Of a stretch of 64,000 nt of DNA, positions 34,360 to 46,074 are shown in pieces (within the stretch, counting starts at the first letter, position 1; the number at the start of each line of letters is the position of its first letter). Under the pieces are notes generated by a model that saw only the letters and a list, made by a program, of their open reading frames with translations, searched no databases and was not told the DNA's origin. The translations under genes were made by a program, and so were the position numbers. This DNA is from Talinum fruticosum (taxonomy: Eukaryota; Streptophyta; Magnoliopsida; Caryophyllales; Talinaceae), in NCBI GenBank assembly GCA_021018815.1, contig JAITYX010000063.1, positions 3,640,501 through 3,704,500 on the forward strand, read 5' to 3'.

Positions 34360-36046
34360 ATCTCCCACTTAGAGACTAATGACTCACCTCCTTTGTTGCA
34401 TCCATCTAGTCAACGAAACCCAACCCCTTCAACATGAGAGACCCATCAAGGCCTTGAACCGCCTCAATGTTTCGGTACCTTTACCTTGGACTAGCTTCTT
34501 CACCAGATTTCGTTATCCAAGCCTTCAAGCCCATTTTCATCACCCGACGTTAACTCCCACGCGGATCAATCTTCATCTTGCACACTTTCACCATGCACAA
34601 CCGCCTCACCGACGTTAGTCAATAAAACATAATGAAGAAATAATTTAAACCTTCGGGCTTTACCTTGCATAGACAATGCCGCATTCTTCATTATCCCCGA
34701 TTCTTGCAAATTTCCTTGTGGAGCACCCCATGACTCATTTGTAGACCCAACAAACACCCTGTCACCCTCATCGGCTCCCACTATAGAAGAATCCACACCA
34801 AGTCCTTTATCCCGAAGACTCCCACTGGAATTGTTAACCCCGGCATCCGAAGCTAAGTCACTACCATCCCCGCTATAGTATAAAGAGCCAGATTTTATAC
34901 ATTTAGCCACCGCCAATGCGCCCTTAACAATTTTCCGACCACCGATGCCAAACTTCATTAAGTATCCCGACTCATCCAATTGACTTACCGAAATCAAGTT
35001 CTTTGCCAATCCCGGAATGTACGTAACACCTTGCAATGTCTAAAACCCCCACTTGAGGTTTTGATCCTCACATCCCCCTTGCCTAGAATGTCCAAGCTCT
35101 TCCCATTTGCTACAAAAACTTTTCTAAGTTTTCCAACGAACAAAATTGTGAAACAAGCTTCTCCTAGACACTGGAATGAAATGATGCCCTGGAATCAACC
35201 ACCCAAGACTCGATAGGGCTTTTCGAACTAACCACAAGTGCATCACCTACATCTTCCATGGAATTTATAGAACTCGGTCATCAAACTTTTTAGGACAATT
35301 TTTCTTAAAATGTCCCTTATCTCCACAGACCCCAACACACAACCTCCCCGGGTTTTGGGACTGTCCTCTTGCTTTGGATTTTCCCGGCCATTTTCCCTCG
35401 TTTCTCCCTACCCCTTACATGTAATGCATTCCCCGATGACCCTAGAGTATCTCCCTTGCGAATGCTTTCGCTCAAGATCACATCCCAAACCTCATCAAAC
35501 TTTAATGCATTTGAACCCCTAGCACTACTAATCGTAGACACTATGGTATCACATGACTTGGGTAACGAAGACAACAAGATTAAGGCCTTAATTTCATCAT
35601 CAAAGTTTATACTCACCGAAGCAAGATTAGAAAAGATCATATTAAATTCATTAATATGATCCGCTACACTAGTGCTAATACCCATTTTTAAATCAAACAA
35701 TCGACGCATGAGATATACCTTGTTTACCGTCGAAGATTTCTCATAGAGATTGGACAACGCCTCCAACAACCCTTTCGTCGTCTTTTGTTCCATCACATTG
35801 AAAGCCACATTCCGTGATAACATTAATCTAACCATCCCAAGCGCTTTCCGATCAAGCAACTTCCAATCATTTTCTCGCCATGTCCGTGAGCTTCACTCCC
35901 AAGAGGGGTTGATGCAACTCCTTCGGTATAATAAGTCTTCCACTTGCATTTTCCGAACGCAAAGTCCTTTCCATCGAACCTCTCACTCTTTACTTTACCG
36001 CTCTCTATTTTGTGAACTCTCAATCTATCCTAAGCTCGATATCAGT
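34360..36046 (-). pseudogene. Internal region 3: copia gag-protease remnant, most intact gag
   Basis: Gag 36023-35317, with one frame change at about 35850. The UBN2 domain and the following RKGDTLGSSGNALHVRGREK linker are open for 180 codons. The zinc knuckle is broken by one extra base near 35332. 35036-34566 is a continuous frame VTYIPGLAKNLISVSQLDES ... QGNLQESGIMKNAALSMQGK. As in the other units, RT and the integrase core are missing rather than mutated, so the loss predates the array. Confidence 0.82.
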
Positions 36047-36616
36047 TTTTAGGAATCGGGGTTCATAACAATGAGACTTAGGACAAAAGAAAATAAAAGA
36101 AGATTTGAGACACAAGATTTTAACATGGAAAAACCCAAACCCGGAAAAAACCACGAAACCGATGCACTAGAATTTGAGTAATTTACAAAAATTTTCCCTC
36201 AAGCATTCACTTGCTTCACTTTGCAATACACTACTCACTTGCCTACAATAATGGAAGGTAACACCGATTATATAGCCATAACCAATCAAACTACATTTAC
36301 AAGCCTTAAACCAAGCATTTAGAGGCCTTAAACACGCATTAACTCCCAAGAAACCGACATAGAACGACCAAAATCAAAGTACCCGAGAACCGGGTAGCCG
36401 GCATGACCCGTGCCAGCTAGAACGAGCAGCCCATGCAGCCAACATGGGCTGTGTCGACGGAAACGGGCAGCCCGAGTTGGCTGTTGCCCGGACACACTTT
36501 TTCCTTTTTGTCCGAAACGCTCCGTGCTCGATGTGCATGGCCGTTACTCGTCGTTCCTTACCCCGTAACGCGATTTTTCGAGCCTAAAACATCCACTAGA
36601 CTCCATAATCCCAACA
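36047..36616 (-). repeat. LTR d of tandem copia array (5' end of the insertion)
   Basis: 570 bp. Right end AATCCCAACA, then AGAGG. Shares the CCGGCATGACCCGTGCCAG motif with LTR b. Confidence 0.9.
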
Positions 36617-36840
36617 AGAGGGACCATCATAAGGAAGTGGGTGATCTATGCAAGTCTGTCAGTATGCTGTTATCATATCTGGCATAAAAAGTGTGGTAGG
36701 CTGGTTGGAGGGACTACAATTGCTACCCAGACAATTCTAAACAGGATTAAATGGGAGGTACGAACAAGAGTTACACATAGACCAAGTAGCAGGATGAAGA
36801 CTGAGGACAAAGTTTGACTAAGGAAATAGCATTTTCTTTT
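36617..36840 (+). pseudogene. LINE ORF2 C-terminus, right part
   Basis: The plus strand resumes the LINE frame: IIRKWVIYASLSVCCYHIWH, then KKCGRLVGGTTIATQTILNR. The YHIW...R motif is the usual C-terminus of plant L1-like ORF2. Together with 29031-29412 it shows the copia array landed in an old LINE. Confidence 0.55.
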
Positions 36841-38000
36841 CCTTACTGTTCGCACAAACTGGATGTGACAAGGTGGGTCACTACCACTTCTGTCCTCCTT
36901 TATCTTTTTTGATTTTTGCTCTCTTTTCTGAAAATAGGAAATTAAATACGGCTGTATAACGTGGTTTTCGGAGCATTGCATGAATGAAGATAGTCATATT
37001 TTCATGCAAACAAAATGCAACTTTTCATGACCAAAAAATAAGTAAAATATATTATCAAGTGACGTAGAGGTTGTGGTACAACAAAAGTTATATTATTAAT
37101 TTTTTAAACCTAAAACTATAGTTAAGTTATTTCGTGACATATTTAAGATTTATTGATTTTTGTGTACTTTAGGAATAAGTTTGGTGATTTTTAAAATTTG
37201 TTTCCTTGTCTATTTTGCTTCATTCCAACTACAGGAGGATGAGAGTGAATGTTGATGATCACAACTACAGATTGTATTCCAATTATTTTGCCATAGCCAA
37301 AGATACCCTCAAGTTTTGAGCTTTACCAAAGCATCGAGGAGTAGTTTAGAGGATCATTATAACCGATGACAGATCCATTTTTTTTAATAGGGTCTATTTA
37401 CAATAATCCCTTGTCATAAGTTGCCCAAAATTATGGAGTCGGTCTGTACCCGAATTTTTTGCTCAGCCGGTGGAGGAATACTTTCACCATTTCAATTGAC
37501 TTGTCAAATAAACGTTAGTATGACTCTCAGTTAATTATTTGAAATCTGTGTAATTTTTACTTTGGGCAAGTCAACAATCAAAGGGTAGTTCAGAGCATGT
37601 AAATAAATTAATAACATTGACAAATTCGTATAATATTTTGTTATGGATTGCGACCGATTTTAATTTTGGAATTAATTAGATATTGTGTTGTTTGAATTTA
37701 TTGGGTATTTTGATTATGAAAGAGAAAATACCGACACATAGACTTTTTATACTTGTTTTGTTTAACTATTATTTACAAAAGGTAACTTATACTCTAATAT
37801 AACTATTCTTAGGTGTGTGACATTTAAAATTTACCAAGACGTACCTCAAAATCTATAGTTGGGGTCTATTTTCAATTGATAACGTCATCATTTCGATAAA
37901 ATGGACAGAAAATTCAAAAGGAGCTAAAATTCGCAATATTAATTATCCTTATTTGCATTATCTACTTCAATAGCCAAATTGATTAGAGTAGCCGTTGGGG
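36841..38000. other. Intergenic, no gene seen
   Basis: AT-rich, with no conserved ORF and no repeat edge I can define. The GTTTGGTGATTTTTAAAAT string near 37175 is the inverse of one near 28500. Confidence 0.4.
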
Positions 38001-38024
38001 TGGGTGGTGTGGCCCGCTTGGAAT

Positions 38025-38345
38025 CTTAGTGCTATATATGGACTCATCCCTTATCTTCTTCCTCTTTCCTCCTCGAAACTCATTACAACTTGAAGCTCTT
38101 CCAAAAAAAAAAATATTTTTCTTAATTTAAACCTCCTCTCTAAGGAAGACAGACAATTTATCAATTTCTTTTACAAAACTTTACTCCACCAGTGATTTCT
38201 TCGACTTCTTCTACATACATGGTGATGAGAGAGAGAGAGAGAGAGTTGGGAAGAGAGACTCCGGAAGATTGAAATGAAGGGAGGAATTGATATCAAATTA
38301 ATTACAGTCCTTTTGTTTTTGCAAGCATCATTAAGGACAGTGTAG
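38025..38345 (+). promoter_or_regulatory. Promoter-like segment with short signal-peptide-like ORF
   Basis: GCTATATATGG at about 38031 is a good TATA box. It is followed by a CT-rich leader, a GA microsatellite (38229-38246) and an ATG at 38274 opening MKGGIDIKLITVLLFLQASL, a hydrophobic N-terminus that stops after 23 codons at 38345. An upstream ATG at 38220 opens 17 codons. It looks like the 5' end of a gene for a secreted protein whose body is missing, or a first exon with an unseen splice. It runs towards the laccase gene, which is convergent. Confidence 0.35.
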
Positions 38346-38889
38346 TCATTTTTAACTCCGATGTAGCCACCAAATCGGAAATCGACCTTAGCTATTGTTA
38401 CTTAGACTTTAAGGTACCCTAATTAGTTTTCAAAAGTTGGGGCCTAAGAATAGTTACACAAAAGTATGAGATGCTTTTGTGTATTTATTTGCTATTATCC
38501 AACTTGTTTTTTATTTTTGCATGCCCCAACTAAAAATGTGTTACTCTACTTAGTGGATTGTTGAGTTTCATCTCTTATGCTTTCTAAAATACTGTACTAT
38601 AGAATTTAGATGGAATTAATGTGTTGGTTTATGGACAGAAAAACAGAAATTCTGCTGATTGCTATTGGCTGTAAAAAATATTAAACAAATTCGAGTCAGA
38701 GAAACCCTGATCTCTTAGTTCCTTCGGCAACTACTTGAAGAAAAATCATGCGTGTTAATTGAAGAACCTGAGATTGTTAATGATAAAAAGTAAGAAATTG
38801 TGATGGAAGTCGGCCAAAACTGAAGAATGCTCATACAAGGGAAAGTTCAAACTTCCAAGGTCATTTGAGTACCATTTCCCCAATATATA

Positions 38890-41800
38890 TTAGCATTTGG
38901 GGAGATCTGAAGGAGGTGGTGGTAATTTTTGCTTCTTCCCCTTTCCATCCATCACAAGCCATGCCATCTTCAGCCCCCAGCTCGTATGTACTTCCAAGTG
39001 ACAATGCATGAACCAAACACCTGATCAGCAATTTCAACACCCATCAACACCCCCTTCAGAAAAAAAAATCTAACTGACCAGGAATTAGATTGCACAAGAG
39101 TTCTAGTAGACTTACCCGGATTATCTGCGAGAAATCTAATAGCGACCCATCCACCAGAAGGTACGCCAATAGTATTTCTCTCCACGGGGTCGACAAGATT
39201 AAAGTTAGTAGGATCCTTCTTAGAATCAAAGTTACCAAACCCTTGACCCACAACAAAGAAGTTGAACCCATGAAGGTGAAAAGGGTGACTCTCAGCTCCT
39301 ATGATGCTAGTATCTTGCAACACTAGCTCAACGCTCGTGTTGTATGATAAAGTCATTACTTTTGTACCACTCCTAACCAAAATGTTGCTGGGTGGTTTTC
39401 CGGTGTAGTTGAATTTGAATGGTGGGTTACCCGGGAAATCAGAGGTATAAACACCATTGGATTGAAAGAAATGGGCTTGAAGTAATGCAATGTTGGGTTG
39501 AACAAAGGAGACATTATTGATGGCAGCTGCTACCCTGGTGTTGTTTGGACCTCGACAATTCTGGTTCTTTGAGCATTGGCTTAGCCCAAGCCCAATTGTG
39601 AAGAAAAAATGCCTGTCAACCTTTTGGGGTACATTGGCTTGGTACTTGGAACTTGCAAGGCTTCTGAATTTCTTGGCAAAGTTTGTTGCAAAAGAAGTGT
39701 CATTGAAGAATGGAAGTTTGGGTTTAAGTAACGGAAGCTTTATGCTGGTCTTTCTTGAAGGGTGGATGTACTCGAGTATGCCGGCAGTGGTTGTGTTGTC
39801 AAAGGCTGCAGGGCCTGTGGCATAAGAGTGGGCCGCCATGAGGAAGGTGGCATTCGGGTGGTGATTTTTGGTCTTGAGTAGGACATTGGTGGTTTGGCCA
39901 GGGGTGATGAGGATGGTGTTGGTTTTGAAAGGCTTGACATATACGGCGTCTGCTTCAACGACAGTGAGACTGTGATTAGCAATACTGAAGAATAGTTCAT
40001 CATTGAGGGCAGCATTGATCAGACGAAGCATATATCTCTTTCCTGGCTTCACTTTGAGCTTGTATACATCTGCATGGTTTACTAAGTTAGATTCCACAAT
40101 TAGACATAGCATAGCTATGAGTTATAGTGTTATACATGTAGTTTTGCATATTTCAGTGACCTTTTGAGCAATTGTAAAAGGGTCCTGGTAGCCCATTGAT
40201 TGTGAAGGCATCAGAGAGATTAGGTGCTAATCCTGTTCGAAGAGCTTGGCTGATAACCTTTTCAGTATCTGCTTTCCACCAATCTCCTGTAGTTGAAAGC
40301 ATTATTAATACTTACTAATCAGCTCATCAAAATTATACGTTTAGCTCACTAGGTTTACCAATTCAACATGAAAACTAACGTGTAATTTGATTTCCCAGAC
40401 AACATAAATGATCCCTTACATCCGCTTTTTGAGCGAAGTAAAATATATAGTTCTCTCTCTTTCATAATAGTTGTCATTTTTAGGCGATAAGGGAATACCA
40501 AAGGAACAGAAAATTCATCCCAAAATTTGTGTTAAAAATCAAGTTTCCCCAAGATTTAATTAAAGTGTAGTATTATTCAAGTGAATATTGGTCTTATGAC
40601 TCATGGTATAATTTTCTAAAACATATCCAATAATTAAGTTAAAAAGATTTTGAGTAATTAGACATAAAATTGTATATGTAGAATGCACAAAATATACTAA
40701 TTATTTGTTGAACATGGTATAATTCGCTAAAAGATAGCCAATAATTTGAGAAATCTAATGCAATCTACTCCAACATAATTGGGTGGTCACCCTAACAAGT
40801 TCGTTCCATTATTTCACCACACAAATTATATGTATCAGCTCATTGTAATGCCCTTTGCCGGATTGTTTATGCATAGGGATTATTTTTGTTTCTTTCGTTA
40901 TTGTAGAACGTATGGGGTGGGAATTACTGCCCATTAGACCTGGTAAAAACTGACTGACATAGAAACTCGATTCGAACCTGCCCAAAAATTTTGGATTTTG
41001 AATACAATTCTCTTAATTTGAACTCGAAAAATCCAGTAAATTAATGGGTCAAAACCGACCGAACCCATTTGACCCGTTGAGTCAAGACAATAAAAACAAT
41101 AATTTTAGGTTTGTGGCTTGTTGATTGAGTATTTTATGTCTATTTTTTTTTCTTTCATTTTGTCATATTTCTTGTAATGGTTATTATTTATAACATCAAA
41201 TCGTTTGGAAAGACGTTGCATATCTATCGCAATAATTTACAAACAAACACTAATATTATTTCTTTTCTCAACTTATTTCTCAAAAAACATTATATATATA
41301 AAAACTATACATACTAAAATTTCACAAAAAATATGTATGGTTTCAAATGGCGTAATATAATAAAAATATAAAAAATACACAAATTATATTGTTGTATTTT
41401 TGGTGAATTACATATAGCCGGTCACACATCTTAAATAATATTACTATAATAAAAAATTTTTGATATTATAATTAAAAATTTTAATTTTAATTTATTGTAA
41501 ATTTCTAGTTCTCATTTATTTGAAATTGTTCTAGTGGTACTTGAATCATGGCGCATGGGATAGGCACTGAGTTAAGACGATGTCAAAATTTTTCTAGTGA
41601 ATAAAATTGGTCGGTTAGCCGACCAAGTTGACTCTTTCCCGATCTATTTTAAAATAGAGCGAGATATACATAAAAACCTCCTTATAATATTAATCTTTAT
41701 TACTATTGCTAATAAATTTTAATAAGTGTAATATGTGAATTAGTATAATAGAAGAATAAAAATAAATATCGGAACATTAAACTGGTCTTTAATAGAATAA

Positions 41801-43717
41801 TTCATTATTATCTAACCCATTATTGGTCCCAACATTTTATTGGTCTTATTTCAATGGGTAAAGCGATCAAGTTGTTCGACTCAATGTAATCCTCACGCAA
41901 ATACTATGATAAAAGTTTTGAAAACTTTCAATTTTCTTTTTAGAAAATACAAACACTATAGTTCTTTGTACAACTATGACAATTTTAAGCAAAAAGATGT
42001 CAGATTTTTATAATTTCCAAAAGAAAAATAACTGATAAAAGCGATCCCAACCCATTGGGTTGACCGAAACCCGTATAATCCTATATACGACTACTCGTAT
42101 TTTACCGGAACCGAAATACACTCGACCCATATTTTACCCGAACTCGAATACATCCGACCCGTATTTAATTTGTCTTCCCAAATTGACAGGTCTACTACCC
42201 ATTAACTCTGTACCCACCCTTACCCATCCAACAACTTGGGTGGATAATACACATTAAGAATGGGTAATGGGTAGATAATTATCCATAAATTATCCATATT
42301 TTAGGTGAGTATTCAGTGGATAATAGAGTATTCATGTACCTATAAATTATAATTAAAAGATAATAATACCCTTACAAGTTAAATTTATTTACAAAATGCA
42401 CTAAATATAGGATAAATATGTTGAATATCATCAGTATCTAAAATAGGTTTTCTCTCTCTTCTCTCAATCCACTCACCACCAACTCACACTTTCTCCATAC
42501 TCCGCACGCCCCTCTGCCGCCGTTCCTTCGCCACCCGTCTATTAGAATTAATGTAGCAGAACGTCTCATATGCTCCCGAAAATATCTAATATTTGTCATA
42601 TGTTAACGAGATGGTTGGACGAATGAGAAAATAAAGGGGATTTTATAGGCTAATATCTCTTTCTCTCATGGAATATATGCTCTCAAAAATATTTAAGAAT
42701 TTGTCAGAATATAGGGTTTATTTCTCACACATATTTATTTTTGTAAAATTCTAATATGTTTTATTTTGTTTTCCTTCGCACCGGGGTTTTATCATACTAT
42801 TTTGACAACTATCTAATAGAATACAAAAATTGTTATCACCCCCCCACACACACACAAAAGGTTGGCCAAAAAAATGTTGTACAATACAATGCAACGCATA
42901 TAAGTGTTAGAACGTTGAAAATTGGGAGATATTTATATTACCTAATATGATGGGAATTTCCTTGTAAGGTTGAAAAAATGGATATGGAACACCCCTCTTT
43001 GGCAAGATGACAATGGGTCCATACATGGTGGCTCTAAGCCAGGAGATGTGGGCATGCCAAAATAAGGTTCCTCTCTGTCCTGTAATTGTGAAGTTGTAAA
43101 CATAACTTTGTCCTGGTTGAATTGGACATTGTGTTATATAGGCAGGTCCATCGGCCCATCCGCTCCTCAATTGACGAACTCCATGCCTACACACAAAATC
43201 AAATTGTGCACAATATAAGCTAAAACTATATGATCAATATATGGATCTTCACTAGCATTCTCCTTCAATGCCACAAAGAAATTTGCTCCTGAACGTTACT
43301 TACCAGTGAATGGTGACATTGTACTTTACACGATTTATCACCTTGATTTCAAGTCTATCACCTTCTCTTGCCACAATTTTGGGACCCGGAAACTGTCCGT
43401 TCACAGTGACAATGCTCTTTGTGGCACACAACCTTGTCACATTTTGCATCTTGACCTAAATAGTAAATTTAACATGTCAAAACGTCATAAACTTAAAAGA
43501 TCAATACAACTTTAATTAACACAGAAATGAATAACAGGTAAACCAGGATAATAAGAGAAATAAAAGGAACTTGGGTACGTACCACGAATGTGTAACGCCT
43601 AGTTATTCCTGCATGCTTTGCAAGAGAAAGCTGAGGGCCAAGCCAGGCAACACAAACTAGTAGGAAGAGCATAATGTGCGAGAAAGCCGATGATGTAGCA
43701 AGGAAATTGGTCCCCAT
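38890..43717 (-). CDS. LAC: Laccase (plant multicopper oxidase), 6 exons, 580 aa
   Basis: Exons (minus): 43583-43717, 43304-43455, 42942-43186, 40161-40286, 39116-40069, 38890-39020. All introns are GT-AG, phases agree and the sum is 581 codons with stop. The first ATG in frame is at 43715-43717. Residues 1-33 form a signal peptide ([18 protein letters not shown]), so the enzyme is secreted to the cell wall, where laccases oxidise monolignols and other phenols using O2. All four copper motifs are intact: HWHG (95-98), WHAH (139-142), HPFHLHG (481-487) and [12 protein letters not shown] (543-554) with Leu554 at the type-1 axial position. Many N-glycosylation sites. From memory it resembles the LAC2/LAC17-type clade; the paralogue is not settled. 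Intron 3 is 2655 bp; the others are 91-127 bp. Confidence 0.95.
40935..42194. mobile_element. Non-autonomous hAT-like element in laccase intron 3
   Basis: The termini are inverted: TAGACCTGGTAAAAAC at the left, and TAGACCTGTCAATTTG read inwards from the right. They are flanked by an 8-bp duplication with one mismatch, CTGCCCAT (40927-40934) and CTACCCAT (42195-42202). Length 1260 bp. The ends carry many copies of ACCCGA and GAACCC motifs (about 40970-41085 and 42050-42180), as in plant hAT derivatives. No transposase ORF. It accounts for about half of the long intron. Confidence 0.7.
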
Positions 43718-43824
43718 TTGGCTACTGTCTATGATTTTTGCCAAAAAGCGCCAAATTAAACAGTATATTTTCCTATGTCAAAAGAGACTTTTTGTGAATG
43801 ATGAAAGAGATAGCAAATGAAGTG

Positions 43825-43863
<39 letters not shown>

Positions 43864-43990
43864 TGAGAGAGAGAGAGAGAGAGAGAGAATAGGCTGGGTG
43901 GATTGGTAGGTAATTAGAGTTGATCGAAAGGGAAAAATAAAATGCAAGTTAGAGACAAGGATGGGCCTTCCCAACAAAAAAGGTTAGATC
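43718..43990 (-). promoter_or_regulatory. Laccase 5' flank with TA and GA microsatellites
   Basis: Upstream of the laccase ATG (minus strand). A TA tract at 43828-43857 about 110 bp upstream could serve as a TATA element, preceded by a GA/CT tract at 43865-43888, a common arrangement in plant core promoters. No specific MYB or NAC site is claimed. Confidence 0.4.
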
Positions 43991-44278
43991 ACAACTGCTT
44001 ACTGTTGAGTTATTTTTTTGAGTTTAGTGGCATGTCTTATTTAGATTGCTTTGAGGTTTTTTATTGGTGATTGCTTCTAACTTCCAAAGGAAGGAGTTTG
44101 CTAAGGTGCTCTGATTTGGTCTTGGTCATGAAAATCATCACCGTTTGAGTTAATGAAAACCATCACCACTTGAGTAAATTGTTTGTTGTCAAATTGGATA
44201 ATTAAAAACTTATGTATTACACTATCAGAATCAAAGACTACCTTGACATATTAACATTGTTGACGAAATGAATATTAC

Positions 44279-44500
44279 GTCTTTAATAAGTAGTATGAAA
44301 TTTAGTGGTATGATGGTCTACCCAAATTTGGATGTATATTTGCATATACTTTATTTTTATCGTATCCATTATTCCATTCCCACAATTTTTCCTTTTCCTA
44401 ATGTATGATATATTGATCCTAGGATGAAGAATAAAGGGGGAAAAAGGTCTTTAATAAGTAGTATGAGATTTAGTGGTATGATGGTCTACCCAAATTTGGG
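44279..44500. repeat. Direct repeat pair of about 53 bp
   Basis: CTTTAATAAGTAGTATGAAA...CCCAAATTTGG at 44279-44331 recurs at 44447-44500 with one or two changes, separated by about 115 bp of AT-rich DNA. It lies next to the 3' end of the old copia remnant; origin unknown. Confidence 0.75.
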
Positions 44501-44541
44501 TGTCTAGCCTCGTACATATAGTAAATAGTATACAAATAAAA

Positions 44542-46074
44542 TTACATATATATCCCTATATATCCTCTATTATGCCCCCTCAATCTTATTGGGTGGTCGT
44601 ACATACAATTTTTCTGTATGCAATACAAAATATAGAAGGAAAACCCTTCGTAAAAGTATAAGCAGCCTATAAGGATGTAGAGATATAACAAACGATGAGA
44701 TCTCCGATAAAAACTTTTCTCGAACAAAATGATAGTCCACAACATTGTGCTTACTATGATCATGTTGCACGAGATAGGTGACCATATACGTAGCACTAAT
44801 ATTGTCATAGTACAACCGAACAAGCTGAGTTACCAAGATCCCAAGATCATAGAGAAGCTTGCGAACCAGATAGATTAACCAACTGTATAACCAATAGCAC
44901 GATACTCCACTTCGGAGGATGCTTAGAGACCGTAGGTTGCTTCTTGGTGTGCTAGGCAATAAGTTTGAGCCTAAAAAATAACATAACCAGTGGTGAAATA
45001 GCAAGAATCCTTACAACCAACCCAATCAACATCAAAATACGCCATAACCAAGTTAACAGACTTGGTAGACCGAAACCACAAACCATGTGCCCGGGTGACC
45101 AACATATAGCAAAATATACGCTTGGCAGCGTGGATGTGAGTAGTACATGGAGCATGCATAAACTAAGATACTACTGCACTGCATATGAAATGTCGGGTTG
45201 AGTCATAGAATACTCGTATAGCTCCAACCATACTATGATATTGAGTATGATCTCCAATGTTATGGATAAAGTGGTTTGGGCAGCATAAAGTATTTTAACA
45301 AGTTTTACAATTCATAGCTGAAATTTGTGCAAAAGATTTAGAACATACTTCTACTTAGTTAACTTTTTTTTTTTTTTTTGGAGAATGAACCACCTATACA
45401 CCGAAAAAGTAATGAAGGTCACCAAGATCTTTTATTGCAAATTTCTCGGAATAATGTCATCAATATAGAACAGAAGGACGAGAATGTGAAAGTCAATGCA
45501 ACAAATAAACATAGAAGGATTGACGTAACTACACACAAAGCCATGAAACATAAGAAAGTAACTAGTTAATAAAGTGAGGAAATGAAGCCTTTGGGGCCAG
45601 CTTCAAACCATGTATATCCTTTTTCTATTTACAGACATGCCTTAAAAACCCGAGTGAACAAACCCAAAATATTGTTCATGTAAACTGCTGAAAACCCGAG
45701 TGAACAAACCCAAAATATTGTTCATGTAAACTCCTTTAGTTAATTAAGTGCCATGAAGAAATCCATTTTTGACATCTAATTGTCGGATAGACCAATTATA
45801 AGAAACAACTAAGAAAAGAAGAAGTCAAACGATCACCTGTTTGATAATAAGATTGAATAATAGTAATAAATAGCCGCTTGTTAATAAAAGCCTTGTGCCA
45901 CTATAATTGCCTTGTATATCTTTACACTATCGTTAGATCGAATTTGATATTATAAGCCCGTTACCCCTAACAAGAGTTTGTCCAGGTATAGAAGGTACCA
46001 AATCCCATGTGTTATTGGCGAGAGGAACATTATACTCCTCAATCATTGATCAACCCACTTAATTAGTATGTTTA
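44542..46074 (-). pseudogene. Old copia element, RT-RNase H part
   Basis: Minus strand. Near 46030-45750: WDLVPS and WSIRQLDVKNGFLHG, the RT start of copia pol with the first catalytic Asp region. 45159-44971: HIHAAKRIFCYML, KSVNLVMAYFDVDWVGCKDS (RNase H start). 45004-44570: LYYDNISATYMVTYLVQHDH and VDYHFVREKF (RNase H end). A GA-rich tract at about 44570-44590 could be its polypurine tract. Many stops and deletions. The integrase half lies at 52093-53040, because a younger copia element landed in between. Confidence 0.7.
45645..45736. repeat. Tandem duplication of 46 bp
   Basis: AAAACCCGAGTGAACAAACC ... GTTCATGTAAACT occurs twice in direct succession (45645-45690, 45691-45736) with almost no change. 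Confidence 0.85.

Larger units (their letters stand above)
29413..36616 (-). mobile_element. Tandem array of gag-protease-only copia element (4 LTRs, 3 internal regions)
   Basis: LTRs lie at 29413-29930, 31586-32156, 33835-34359 and 36047-36616, alternating with internal regions of 1655, 1678 and 1687 bp. All units are on the minus strand, each with a tRNA-iMet-type primer site and a GTGGGAGATT-type polypurine tract. The outer flanks are AGAGA (29408-29412) and AGAGG (36617-36621), a target duplication with one mismatch around the whole block, so the array behaves as one insertion. Each internal region codes for gag and a protease segment but no integrase core, RT or RNase H, as in the TR-GAG class of non-autonomous elements. 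Confidence 0.9.

Noticed and set aside
38970..40112. Laccase as a single 380-codon ORF starting at 40112
   Set aside because: The start lies inside intron 4 and the end runs through the donor at 39115; correct splice sites give six exons with all copper motifs.
43718..43744. Laccase start at 43744
   Set aside because: That codon is TTG. The first in-frame ATG is at 43715-43717 and gives a normal signal peptide.
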